Shown one piece after another: positions 17,084-25,365 of a DNA stretch of 64,000 bases. The DNA comes from Gillisella terrae (GTDB lineage: Bacteria > Pseudomonadota > Alphaproteobacteria > Rhizobiales > Rhizobiaceae). Each line of letters opens with the position of its first letter. Position 1 is the first letter of the stretch. Made by a program: the position numbers and the translations under genes. The notes beneath the pieces were generated by a model, which searched no databases, was not told the origin of the DNA, and was given only the letters and a program-made list of their open reading frames with translations. The stretch covers positions 124,001-188,000 of the forward strand of contig NZ_SSOA01000009.1 of assembly GCF_004801395.1 (NCBI RefSeq), given 5' to 3'.

Positions 17084-18739
17084 TCACTTAAGCAAAACAG
17101 TTCGATCGGCTGCGGCCTTTTCCACGCTCTGATGTGACGCCATCAAAATGGCGGCGTCTGGCAGAAATTGGCGAATGCCAGCCAAAACAGCCTGTGCCGT
17201 GGCATGATCAAGGCCTTCGGTAGGTTCATCCAGCAAAAGCAGTCTTGGATTGCGCAACAATACGCGGGCAAGTGAGAGACGTCGCTGCTCGCCGCCTGAC
17301 AGACCAGAACCACCCTCCCCCAACCTGCTATCAAGCCCGCCGCGATCGACAATCACAGGCGCAAGCTGCACGGCTGTCAGCACATTCCATGCTTGCGCTT
17401 CATCAAGATCGGGGCGCGAAAGGCGCAATGCATCCATCACCGTGCCGCTCATCAACGCGCTTCGCTGCGGCAAGAGGGTCGAGAGCGAGAATAGCTGCGC
17501 CTCAGACAGGGCAAAAACATCGTGTCCAGCGAGATCGATCTGGCCCGCTTGCGGCCTGAGTTGACCAAGAGCCAAAAGGAGCACCGTGCTTTTGCCCACG
17601 CCGCTTGGCCCGATGAGAGCCACCGTCTCGCCAGCACGGACAGTGAGAGAAAAATCCTTCAAAATTGCGCGGCCAAACTGACTGTAGCACACGCCTGAAA
17701 GCGCCAAAACGGGTTGATCAGCCTTGCCCACCCGTGCCGGTTTGGCTGCTTGTGTGGGCAGCGTTTCACCGTGTTGTATCTGCGCATCAATCCGCCGTGC
17801 GGCATCTTTCATCCGCCCCAGTTCGGTGAGGCCGCGATGAACCGGCGCTATCACTTCGGTAAGAGCTAGGGCGGTGAAAAAGCCAAAGGCGGCCATGGGA
17901 GCATCGATCACTCCGCGCTGGGCAAGGGTGATACCGAGATAAAGACTGGCGGAAGCCGCCACCGTGCCAGCGCCGCTCAGGCAAAGGCCAGCCAGACGCT
18001 CAAACCGGTCAATCTTGCCTTGCGCGTTTTGCAATCTGTCTTGCGCCTCCAAGACCTTGCGGCTGCGGCTTGCCAGCGTGCCGGACACCATTAATTCGGG
18101 CCGCGCCCGAACCACATCAATATAACGCTCACGCAATGCCTGAAGCGCTTTTTGCGCCAGCCGCGAGGGCTGACTGGTGGTTTTCAGCACCAGCACAATG
18201 GCGAGCGTCAAGCCCAACAGATAGCTCATAGCCTGTAATGAGGCGACAAGGCCACTTTCCAGCCACCACACCAGGGCGATAAAGCCAGTCAGCACCACAA
18301 GGGTTGTTGCGAGCGGAATGATCAGCCGCAGGGCCAGCCCATCCAGCGCATCAACATCCAGTGTCAGATGGTTCAGCCGTTCCGATCCGCGCAGAGCGGC
18401 CAGCACCCGCAGAGGAGCCTTGGTCATTGCCGCCAGCAATTGGCCGCGCAAGGCCGCAAGGCCCCTCAATGTCGCATCATGGCTCAGCACTCTTTCACCA
18501 TAGCGCGTCGCGGCTCGACCCAGCGCCAAAGCACGAATGCCAGCGCTTGGCCCAAACACGTTAAAGGCAATGCCGATGCCCATCAGCCCGGCCATGCCCG
18601 TTGCCGTGATAAACCAGCCAGACAGGCCCAAAAGGGCCGTGCCAGCACTGAGCACCAACACGGACAACACCGTGCCGAGCAAGAAAGCCCCAAGATGCGC
18701 CCGCCAAATGCGCAAAAACAAACGAAACAGCCGCATCAT
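17084..18739 (-). CDS. cydC: Thiol reductant ABC exporter subunit CydC
   Basis: This 551-residue protein fuses an ABC membrane domain (first 300 residues, starting LFRLFLRIWRAHLGAFLLGT) to an ATPase domain. The nucleotide-binding domain has Walker A GPSGVGKST, signature GLSGGEQRRLSLAR and Walker B LLLLDEPTEGLD. With CydD it exports glutathione or cysteine to the periplasm, which is needed to assemble bd oxidase. Its start overlaps the cydD stop by 4 bp. The 154-bp gap to cydA holds a separate FNR/FixK promoter. Confidence 0.92.
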   Translation of the reverse strand: MMRLFRLFLRIWRAHLGAFLLGTVLSVLVLSAGTALLGLSGWFITATGMAGLMGIGIAFNVFGPSAGIRALALGRAATRYGERVLSHDATLRGLAALRGQLLAAMTKAPLRVLAALRGSERLNHLTLDVDALDGLALRLIIPLATTLVVLTGFIALVWWLESGLVASLQAMSYLLGLTLAIVLVLKTTSQPSRLAQKALQALRERYIDVVRARPELMVSGTLASRSRKVLEAQDRLQNAQGKIDRFERLAGLCLSGAGTVAASASLYLGITLAQRGVIDAPMAAFGFFTALALTEVIAPVHRGLTELGRMKDAARRIDAQIQHGETLPTQAAKPARVGKADQPVLALSGVCYSQFGRAILKDFSLTVRAGETVALIGPSGVGKSTVLLLALGQLRPQAGQIDLAGHDVFALSEAQLFSLSTLLPQRSALMSGTVMDALRLSRPDLDEAQAWNVLTAVQLAPVIVDRGGLDSRLGEGGSGLSGGEQRRLSLARVLLRNPRLLLLDEPTEGLDHATAQAVLAGIRQFLPDAAILMASHQSVEKAAADRTVLLK

Positions 18740-20454
18740 GCCACCTGCTCCTCAGATTGTGTAGCACCCAGCCTGATCTCGCGGCTCAAGCGCGCCACCA
18801 ATGCCGCATCATGGGTGGCAACAATCAATGTCTTGCCGCGCTGTGCCAAGGCCAGCAGGCTCTCTGTGACACGCCGCGCATTGTCACCATCGAGATCAGC
18901 GGTTGGCTCATCGGCCAAAATCACATCGGCATCCATATAAAGCGCGCGCGCCAGCATCACCCGCCGCGCCTCGCCGCCCGAAAGGCCGTTGCCAGTCTCA
19001 CCAAGGCGGGTCAAATCGCCATACGGCAGATTGGCAACCAGCGCCTCCAGCCCCACGGCGGTCATCGCCGCATTCCAACGGTCTGCATCAAAGGTTTTTG
19101 CGCCTGCAACATTGGCGCGCAGGCTGGCATTTTGAAAATGCGGGGTTTGCGACACCCAGGCGAGACGCGCTCGCCATGCATCTGCCGTATCATCATCCAA
19201 GGGCACCCCGGCAACGGTGATTGAGCCCTGGCTTTGGGGCACCAAGCCTGCAAGCAAGGCGAGGAACGTGCTTTTGCCAATGCCACTGGGGCCGGTGATT
19301 GCCACCGTCTCTCCGGCTTGGATTTTGCAATCAGCAAAGGTGATCACGCACCCGTCTGGCCGGGTGTAGCACAGGTTGCGGGTCTGAAGAGAGGCAGCAC
19401 CTACCAGTGCTGGCGCAGGATTGCCGGAGCCGAGCATGAAGCTTTTGGGCTTTGCTTCCAGCTCGGCCAGTTCTTCGGCAACACCGAGCGCGCTGGCCCG
19501 GTCATGCCAGGCGGCAGCCAGCTCGCGCAAAGGTGCAAAAAAATCGGGCGCCAGCAACAGCAGAAAAATACCGCCACCAATGGTGAGCGGCGTGCCATAG
19601 GCCCCGAAATTGATCTCACCCAACAGGCTGAAGCCGACATAGACCGCCACCATGGCAATGCCGATGGCCGAAAACAGCTCCAGCACGGTTGACGATAAAA
19701 AGGCAATTCTAAGCACGGCCATGGTGCGTTGGCGCAAGCTATCGGCGGTGTCAAAAAACTGCCGGACCATCATATCGCGGCCATCGAGCACTTTGATGTC
19801 CACCAAAGCGTTCAGCCGCTCCAGCAACAATGCATTGAGCGAGCCGGTTTCTTTGAGATGCTTCAAGCTGGCATCGCGGGCTGCATACCCAATAAGGGCC
19901 ATGAACACCGGAATCATCGGGCCTGCGATGATGAAAATCAGCGCCGCAACCCAGGAATAATAAGCAACAATGGCCAGAATAACCAAGGGCACTGTGCGGG
20001 TTTTAAACGAAGCGATGTGGTAGCGCGACAGATAGGGCAAGAGCATGTCGAGCTTATTGGCAATCAACTGCGCGCCTTGCGCAGACGAAAAATCATGGCT
20101 TGATAGCGGCGACACCCGGCTTTCGCGCAAAAGCAGGGCCGTGCGCTCCTCGGCAATCACCTTTTGGGCCGCAACAAAAGCGACGCGCCCGCCTAAAGCA
20201 TCCAGACCATGGCGCACAAAGCCAAGCCCAAGATAAAGCAGGGCGGCAAGGCCGGTCGTAAACGGTGCTATCGAACTTGATGCCAGCGCACCAAGGCTTA
20301 TGCCCACCACAAGGCTTTGCAGCAGAGCAAGCATGCTGGCACAAAATGCCAGCAATCCGGCCTTACGAAGTTGCCGCGCCACGCGGGCTTCAATGGCCTT
20401 CAGCCTTTCGGCACCGGGATCTGTTGTCTTTTTTTTGCGCAATGTCACGGCCAA
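18736..20454 (-). CDS. cydD: Thiol reductant ABC exporter subunit CydD
   Basis: This protein of about 570 residues is the CydC partner, with an N-terminal six-helix domain and a C-terminal ATPase (Walker A GPSGIGKST, signature GLSGGEARRVMLAR, Walker B VILADEPTADLD). The first possible start is TTG at 20454, but AGG at 20458-20456 is only 1 nt away. The in-frame GTG at 20448 has a 7-nt spacer and is the better start. It is the first gene of cydDC, followed by cydABX. A near-consensus FixK/FNR box lies about 55 bp upstream. Confidence 0.9.
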   Translation of the reverse strand: MAVTLRKKKTTDPGAERLKAIEARVARQLRKAGLLAFCASMLALLQSLVVGISLGALASSSIAPFTTGLAALLYLGLGFVRHGLDALGGRVAFVAAQKVIAEERTALLLRESRVSPLSSHDFSSAQGAQLIANKLDMLLPYLSRYHIASFKTRTVPLVILAIVAYYSWVAALIFIIAGPMIPVFMALIGYAARDASLKHLKETGSLNALLLERLNALVDIKVLDGRDMMVRQFFDTADSLRQRTMAVLRIAFLSSTVLELFSAIGIAMVAVYVGFSLLGEINFGAYGTPLTIGGGIFLLLLAPDFFAPLRELAAAWHDRASALGVAEELAELEAKPKSFMLGSGNPAPALVGAASLQTRNLCYTRPDGCVITFADCKIQAGETVAITGPSGIGKSTFLALLAGLVPQSQGSITVAGVPLDDDTADAWRARLAWVSQTPHFQNASLRANVAGAKTFDADRWNAAMTAVGLEALVANLPYGDLTRLGETGNGLSGGEARRVMLARALYMDADVILADEPTADLDGDNARRVTESLLALAQRGKTLIVATHDAALVARLSREIRLGATQSEEQVA

Positions 20455-20508
20455 ACCTAAAATGCATGTCTTTACAGCGCTTGTTTAACCGCTGTGGCCT
20501 GACAGAAC

Positions 20509-20522
20509 ATGACATAGATCAA
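20509..20522 (-). promoter_or_regulatory. FixK/FNR-type box before cydD
   Basis: On the minus strand the site reads TTGAT-CTAT-GTCAT, 9 of 10 matches to the alphaproteobacterial anaerobox TTGAT-N4-GTCAA. It lies about 55 bp before the first possible cydD start. No convincing -10 hexamer could be placed at class II distance, so this assignment is weaker than for cydA. Confidence 0.6.
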
Positions 20523-20606
20523 TTTTGCCGCAGCAAAAAATCTGTCAAAAAACAGTGATCATCCCCTTGGCCGCGAATGTGCAGCCAAGGGGATGCATGT
20601 CGAGGA

Positions 20607-21941
20607 TTAAGCTGCGCGCTTCAGCGCATCACCAAGGATCGAGACGATATCGCTGATCTGCGATTTTTCGATAATCAGCGGCGGCGAAAGGGCGATGATG
20701 TCGCCCGTCACGCGGATCAGCAGGCCTTTTTCGAAGCAATCAACAAAAACGTCATAGGCGCGCTTGCCCACTTCGCCGTTGCGGGGGCTGAGCTCAATAC
20801 CGGCAATCAGACCAATGGTGCGAATGTCGATAATGTGTGGCAGGCCCTTTAGCGAATGGATTGCCTCATGCCAGGCATCCTGCACCTCAGTTGCGCGGGT
20901 CAGCAGCGACTCATCCCGGTAAATATCCATTGTGGCAATACCGGCGGCACAGGCTGTCGGATGGCCGGAATAGGTATAGCCGTGGAACAGCTCGATCTGA
21001 CCATCGGGACCGTGCATCAAGGCATCATGAACTTTACGCGCCGCAAACACCGCACCCATGGGGATAGAGCCATTGGTGATGCCCTTGGCTGTGGTGATCA
21101 GGTCTGGGGTAATGTTGAAATAGTTGGCGGCAAACGGGCTGCCAAGACGGCCAAAGCCGGTGATGACTTCATCAAAAATCAACAGGATGCCGTGCTTGCT
21201 GCAAATGGCGCGCAGGCGCTCCAGATAGCCCTTGGGTGGGGGCAAAACACCGGTGGAACCTGCCACAGGCTCAACAATGCAGGCCGCAATGGTTTCAGCC
21301 CCATGCAGCGCCACCAAGCGTTCCAGATCATCCGCCAGTTCCATGCCATAGTCCGGCTGGCCCTTGACGTAGGCATTGCGCTCCAGATCAAACGTGTGGC
21401 GCAAATGGTCTGCCGGGATCTGCGGGAATACGCGACGGTTGTTGACCAGACCGCCCACCGAAATACCGCCGAAGCCCACGCCGTGATAGCCGCGTTCGCG
21501 GCCAATCAAACGGGTGCGGGTGCCCTGACCGATGGAGCGCTGGTAAGCAATGGCAATCTTCAGCGCCGTATCGACCGATTCAGAGCCAGAGCCGGTGAAG
21601 AAAATACGATCCAGCTTGTTTTCGCCTTCACCTGGGGCAATCTCGGCCAAACGCTCGGCAAATTCAAAGGCAATCGGATGGCCCATCTGGAAGGTAGGGG
21701 CAAAATCCAGCGTCATCAGCTGCTTTTCAACGGCAGCAGAAATCTGGCGGCGGCCGTGGCCTGCGTTGACGCACCAAAGACCAGCGGTGCCATCCAGCAC
21801 AGTGCGGCCGTCTACGGATGTATAATACATGCCCTCGGCACCGGCGAGCATGCGCGGTGCGGCTTTGAACTGGCGATTGGCGGTAAATGGCATCCAGAAA
21901 CTGTCGAGGCCCGGCGCATTCGGTTTGGCATGATCGGTCAT
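20607..21941 (-). CDS. Class III omega-amino acid/diamine:pyruvate aminotransferase
   Basis: This 444-residue PLP enzyme is of the class III omega-aminotransferase family. Members move the terminal amino group of beta-alanine, putrescine or related amines to pyruvate. The PLP lysine is Lys286 in TTAKGITNGSIP; the aspartate motif LLIFDEVITGFGR and the glycine-rich GSGSESVDTALKIA are also present. The ATG at 21941 follows AAGGAG. The divergent neighbour is a PuuR-like XRE-cupin regulator, a pairing that suggests amine or polyamine catabolism. The exact donor cannot be decided: beta-alanine:pyruvate or putrescine:pyruvate both fit. Confidence 0.82.
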   Translation of the reverse strand: MTDHAKPNAPGLDSFWMPFTANRQFKAAPRMLAGAEGMYYTSVDGRTVLDGTAGLWCVNAGHGRRQISAAVEKQLMTLDFAPTFQMGHPIAFEFAERLAEIAPGEGENKLDRIFFTGSGSESVDTALKIAIAYQRSIGQGTRTRLIGRERGYHGVGFGGISVGGLVNNRRVFPQIPADHLRHTFDLERNAYVKGQPDYGMELADDLERLVALHGAETIAACIVEPVAGSTGVLPPPKGYLERLRAICSKHGILLIFDEVITGFGRLGSPFAANYFNITPDLITTAKGITNGSIPMGAVFAARKVHDALMHGPDGQIELFHGYTYSGHPTACAAGIATMDIYRDESLLTRATEVQDAWHEAIHSLKGLPHIIDIRTIGLIAGIELSPRNGEVGKRAYDVFVDCFEKGLLIRVTGDIIALSPPLIIEKSQISDIVSILGDALKRAA

Positions 21942-21993
21942 GGGAATCTCCTTGTATCTGGCTATCACCGCCATGATTTTATTTTCTGAACAA

Positions 21994-22034
21994 GTCCTTT
22001 TCTTGATATTCTTAATCCATTGAAATTAAAGGAC
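21994..22034. promoter_or_regulatory. Inverted repeat GTCCTTT / AAAGGAC in a divergent promoter
   Basis: GTCCTTT at 21994-22000 and AAAGGAC at 22028-22034 are exact inverted copies with centres 34 bp apart. They lie between the aminotransferase and the XRE-cupin gene. They could be paired half-sites for the XRE regulator acting on both promoters. Seven-base arms can occur by chance. Confidence 0.3.
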
Positions 22035-22082
22035 TGATATGTCTATGTTTGCGATATTTCGAACAACAGAAACGGATCAAGC

Positions 22083-22631
22083 ATGACAGTCGATATCGGC
22101 AACAGGCTACGTTACTTACGCATACGCAACAACCTGTCCCAGAGGCAGCTGGCAAAGCGGGTGGGCGTGACCAATTCGACCATTTCGCTGATCGAGTCCA
22201 ATGCTTCCAATCCGTCGGTAGGGGCCTTGAAGCGTATTCTCGATGGCATTCCGATTGGTCTTGCCGAGTTTTTCGCCTTTGAGCCAGACAAGCCCAACAA
22301 GGCCTTTTATCGCGCCGATGAACTGACGGAGATTGGCAAGGGCGGCCTTTCCTATCGACAGATCGGCGACAATCTGTTTGGCCGCAGCCTGCAAATGCTA
22401 AAAGAATGCTACCAGCCCGGTGCCGATACCGGCAAGGTTCTTCTCACCCATGAAGGCGAGGAAGGCGGCATTGTGTTGTCCGGTCGGCTGGAAGTGACGG
22501 TGGATAATGAGCGCCAAATCCTTGGTCCCGGCGATGCCTATTATTTTGAAAGCCGCAGGCCCCACCGCTTTCGCTGTGTCGGCCCCGTGCCCTGCGAAGT
22601 GATCAGCGCCTGCACGCCACCGAGTTTCTAG
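22083..22631 (+). CDS. XRE-cupin transcriptional regulator (PuuR-like)
   Basis: This 182-residue protein has an N-terminal XRE helix-turn-helix (RLRYLRIRNNLSQRQLAKRVG, residues about 7-60, with SLIESNASNPSVGALKRIL). A C-terminal cupin domain follows (HEGEEGGIVLSGRLEVTVDN, YYFESRRPHRFRC). This architecture is that of PuuR and relatives, which sense polyamines or amino acids. It is divergent from an omega-aminotransferase gene that it probably controls. The cupin domain likely binds the amine substrate. The ATG at 22083 is the only well-placed start. Confidence 0.85.
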   Translation: MTVDIGNRLRYLRIRNNLSQRQLAKRVGVTNSTISLIESNASNPSVGALKRILDGIPIGLAEFFAFEPDKPNKAFYRADELTEIGKGGLSYRQIGDNLFGRSLQMLKECYQPGADTGKVLLTHEGEEGGIVLSGRLEVTVDNERQILGPGDAYYFESRRPHRFRCVGPVPCEVISACTPPSF

Positions 22632-22677
22632 AGTTTGTCAGGAAAAAGTGGAATCCGGTTTTTCTGATCAGACAAAT
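22628..22677 (+). repeat. GGAAAAGT-type hairpin repeat, copy 1
   Basis: AGTTTGTC plus GGAAAAA pair with TTTTTC and GACAAA around a loop containing GTGGAATCCGG. The same core occurs at 58571-58621 (inverted) and, more diverged, at 37319-37360. It begins at the stop codon of the XRE-cupin gene. It may act as a transcript-end hairpin, but the spread of copies points to a dispersed repeat family. Confidence 0.6.
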
Positions 22678-22687
22678 GAAAACAAGC

Positions 22688-23058
22688 GACTCTGGAGTCT
22701 GTCTGGTTAAATTTCACAGTACACGACGCATAGGTTTTACCGTATAGCTCACCCCCCTCTGCCCTGCCGGGCATCTCCCCCACAAGGAGGGAGATCGACA
22801 AAAAGCAACCCCATTGCTCAACAGCATACGTCCTACTGCATATTTAAAGCGTTGCAGCGTCCTTTGTGCGTTTTATAAAACGCACGGCGCTGTATGTGTC
22901 GGAAATCATAGGTTCAGTGTTAAAAACGAGCGGGAGCGCCTATCCGATCTCCCTCCTTGTGGGGGAGATGGCTGGCAAGCCAGAGGGGGGTAAACGGCAC
23001 ATAAAGGCGTTTGTGTCGTGTACTGTGGTTCAATTTGAACCCGACAGACTCCAGAGTC
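22688..23058. repeat. Nested RIME-like inverted-repeat element
   Basis: The ends are exact inverted copies: GACTCTGGAGTCTGTC at 22688-22703 and GACAGACTCCAGAGTC at 23043-23058. Further in, CACAGTACACGAC is repeated inverted. Next comes an arm of about 46 bp that starts with ACCCCCCTCTG and ends with ACAAGGAGGGAGATCG, matched by an inverted arm at about 22946-22993 with a few differences. The centre holds an independent partial repeat (22833-22894). It fills the gap between the XRE-cupin gene and the next LacI gene and resembles rhizobial intergenic mosaic elements. No coding capacity is seen. Confidence 0.75.
22833..22894 (-). repeat. Two-hairpin dispersed repeat, partial copy inside the mosaic element
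   Basis: Read on the minus strand it begins ACAGCGCCGTGCGTTTTATA and matches the first hairpin of the 107-bp repeats at 37202 and 52344. The second hairpin has been deleted, leaving CTTTAAATATGCAGTAG. The 20-bp palindrome GTGCGTTTTATAAAACGCAC is intact. Confidence 0.7.
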
Positions 23059-23123
23059 AAAACCCATGATTTTTTAGAGGGGAATAGCGTTGACATCAAC
23101 GCGGACTCTGCCTTATGCAAGTA

Positions 23124-23141
23124 TGATTAATCGTTTAATCA
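23124..23141. promoter_or_regulatory. LacI-type operator before the purine-operon regulator
   Basis: TGATTAA-TCGT-TTAATCA has perfect 7-bp arms around a central CG, the form typical of LacI-family operators. It ends 12 bases before the start codon of the LacI-type gene at 23154, suggesting autoregulation by blocking transcription or translation start. AAGCGCTT immediately follows at 23142-23149. Confidence 0.6.
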
Positions 23142-23153
23142 AAGCGCTTAGCC

Positions 23154-24203
23154 ATGTCCGTCACGCCAAACCCGAAGCAGACGATCAATCTTGGTGATAT
23201 TGCCCGCGCCCTTGGCGTGTCTGTGGCCACGGTGTCCAACGCGCTCTCCGGCAAGGGGCGGGTTTCGGCAAGCCTAGTGCCGCGCATTCGCGACATGGCC
23301 GAAGCGATGGGCTATGTGCCCAGTCAGGCGGCGCGGGCCTTGCGCACCGGCAAAAGCGGCGTTCTGGGTCTGGTGCTGCCCGATATTGCCAGTCCGCTGT
23401 TTCCGCAAATTGCCCAGGCCATTGAGCGTGCGGCAAGTGCGAGCGGTTACGGCATTCTGATTGCCGACTCACGCGGCGATGTCGGCGTGCAGACAGAAGC
23501 GATCAACCGGCTGATTGAGCGCGGCGTTGATGGGCTGATCATTGTGCCAAGGCGCGGCACCCGTATTGCCTCGATGGATATTCCCTTTGCGGTGATTGAT
23601 AGTCCATCAACACCCGGCAATACGGTGTCCGCCGATCACTGGCAGGGCGGTGCCTTGATCGGCACACATCTGGCCTTGCTTGGCCATCGCAACATCCTGT
23701 TGATCGGCAACAACCCAGCCTCCAACGTGCAAAATGACCGCATTGGCGGCATGCGCTCCACCCTGTCAGGCTGCGCGACCGTGGATGTTTTATGGATCGA
23801 ACAGCATGAAGCCAAGCACGGAGCCGGAGCACTTTTAGGCCTTGCAGAAAGATTCGAGAGCGGCACAACGGCTTTTGCCGCTGTCTCGGACCTTCATGCG
23901 CTTCGCGCCATGACCGAGCTGCACCGCGCCAATATTCGCGTGCCGGAACAGGCAACCATCACCGGCTTTGACGATCTGTTCTGGGCATCCGCCATCACTC
24001 CCGCCATGACCAGCGTGCGTATGGATATGCCGCGCATTGCCGATATTGCCATCGCCTCGCTTGTTTGCGCAATCGATGGAAAATCCGGTGACGAGGTTGG
24101 CGAAAACACGCGGGTTCCCATGTCGCTCATCACCCGCCAGACCAGCGGTCCCGGCCCGGTATCAAACACCCATCACCATAAAAGAGGAACAGGAACATGC
24201 TGA
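23154..24203 (+). CDS. LacI-family regulator of the nucleoside/purine operon
   Basis: This 349-residue regulator has a LacI-type DNA-binding domain (LGDIARALGVSVATVSNALS, residues 12-31) and the hinge MGYVPSQAARALRTGK. A periplasmic-binding-like effector domain follows (GVLGLVLPDIASPLFPQIA, ATITGFDDLFWASAITPAMT). It is the first gene of the transporter/purine operon and overlaps the binding-protein gene by 7 bp. A palindromic operator abuts its start codon. There is no clear Shine-Dalgarno, so translation may be weak or leaderless. The effector is probably a nucleoside or purine, inferred from the downstream genes. Confidence 0.85.
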   Translation: MSVTPNPKQTINLGDIARALGVSVATVSNALSGKGRVSASLVPRIRDMAEAMGYVPSQAARALRTGKSGVLGLVLPDIASPLFPQIAQAIERAASASGYGILIADSRGDVGVQTEAINRLIERGVDGLIIVPRRGTRIASMDIPFAVIDSPSTPGNTVSADHWQGGALIGTHLALLGHRNILLIGNNPASNVQNDRIGGMRSTLSGCATVDVLWIEQHEAKHGAGALLGLAERFESGTTAFAAVSDLHALRAMTELHRANIRVPEQATITGFDDLFWASAITPAMTSVRMDMPRIADIAIASLVCAIDGKSGDEVGENTRVPMSLITRQTSGPGPVSNTHHHKRGTGTC

Positions 24204-25231
24204 AAACAGCTCTGAGTGTATCAGCCCTGGCATTGCTTGCCAGCGGTGCCTTTACCAGCCTTGCCCATGCCGACGACAAGACCTTGACGATCTCGGTCTA
24301 TGCCTTTGCGCAAGACGAGTTCAAAGACATTGTTTATACTCCGTTTGAGCAAAAATGCGGTTGCAAACTGGTGGTGGAAACCGGCAACAGCGTTGAGCGT
24401 CTGGCCAAGATGGAAACCAACAAGGCAAATCCCGTGGTGGATATGGCCGTTGTTTCCATGGCCGATGCCTTGCAAGCCAGCCGCGCCGGTCTGATTGACA
24501 AGATCGACACGTCTAAACTCTCTAACTTCAATAAGCTCTACGATATTGCCAAAGACCCCAATGGCGATGGCATGAGTGTGGGCTATACCTTTTACGCCAC
24601 ATCGATTGTTTATCGTACGGACAAGATGAAGATCAATTCCTGGGCCGATCTGCTCAAGCCGGAATATGCATCGCACATCGCCTTTCCGAACATCACAACC
24701 AATCAGGGACCGCCAGCGCTCTACATGCTGGGCAAGGCTTTGGGCAAGGATAGCCCGGATTTGAAGGCTGCCATTGCCGCAATCGGTGAGAAGAAAGACG
24801 ACATCGTTACCTTCTACGTCAAATCCTCGCAGCTGGTGCAATTGATGCAACAGGACGAAATCTGGGCGGCGCCGATTGGCCGCTTCTCCTGGGCACCCTT
24901 TACCAAGCTGGATCTGCCCTTGGCCTGGGCCACCCCCAAAGAAGGCCAGACCGGCGGCATGAATGTGATGGTGATGACCAAAGGCTCAAAACATCAGGAT
25001 CTCGCCTTGCAATTCATGGATTTCTGGCTCTCGACCGAGGTGCAGACCAAGCTGGCCGAAAAATTGGTGGATAGCCCCGCCAACAAGGAGGTGAAGGTGT
25101 CGGATGCGGTCGCCAACAACATCACCTATGGTGAAGACACCGCCAAAAGCCTCGATCTGATCCCCTCCGCTGTTGCCCTCGACAACCGGGATGCCTGGTT
25201 GAAGGAATGGAACGCCAAGGTTGGGCAGTAA
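24197..25231 (+). CDS. PotD-like ABC transporter substrate-binding protein
   Basis: This 344-residue periplasmic binding protein belongs to the spermidine/putrescine-type (PotD-like) group. A signal peptide is visible (LSVSALALLASGAFTSLAHA, cleavage near AHA|DD). The mature part starts KTLTISVYAFAQDEFKDIVY and includes GYTFYATSIVYRTDKMKINS. The start at 24197 has an AGGAACAGGAAC ribosome-binding region. Although polyamine-type by family, every enzyme downstream handles nucleosides or purines, so I infer a nucleoside, nucleobase or modified purine as ligand. This is inference from context only. Confidence 0.8.
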   Translation: MLKTALSVSALALLASGAFTSLAHADDKTLTISVYAFAQDEFKDIVYTPFEQKCGCKLVVETGNSVERLAKMETNKANPVVDMAVVSMADALQASRAGLIDKIDTSKLSNFNKLYDIAKDPNGDGMSVGYTFYATSIVYRTDKMKINSWADLLKPEYASHIAFPNITTNQGPPALYMLGKALGKDSPDLKAAIAAIGEKKDDIVTFYVKSSQLVQLMQQDEIWAAPIGRFSWAPFTKLDLPLAWATPKEGQTGGMNVMVMTKGSKHQDLALQFMDFWLSTEVQTKLAEKLVDSPANKEVKVSDAVANNITYGEDTAKSLDLIPSAVALDNRDAWLKEWNAKVGQ

Positions 25232-25279
25232 GAGCTTAAACGCTGCGCGTTTTTTGATGTGTGATGACACTCAAAAAGA

Positions 25280-25312
25280 CCCCTCCCCTTTGTGGGGAGG
25301 ATTGGGGAGGGG
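25280..25312 (+). other. Intercistronic GC hairpin after the binding-protein gene
   Basis: CCCCTCCCC at 25280-25288 can pair with GGGGAGGGG at 25304-25312, or its last seven bases with GGGGAGG at 25294-25300. No T-run follows directly. It probably limits read-through or stabilises upstream mRNA. Its C/G-rich sequence resembles the arms of the mosaic element at 22688. Confidence 0.5.
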
Positions 25313-25365
25313 TTTCAAAACGCCTTCCATTTTCATGCCGTGTATGATGATCAAAAGGACCAGAC

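Noticed and set aside
20856..21989. 377-codon plus-strand frame opposite the aminotransferase
   Set aside because: Antisense to the PLP enzyme with its lysine motif intact; no start signal.
22688..23058. CRISPR array or insertion sequence
   Set aside because: Only two inverted arms, no regular spacers, and no transposase gene.
22866..23069. 67-codon frame inside the mosaic repeat
   Set aside because: It is formed by the arms of an inverted-repeat element.
25280..25312. Hairpin after the binding-protein gene as a true terminator
   Set aside because: No T-run follows and the permease genes downstream need the same transcript; kept as an intercistronic hairpin.
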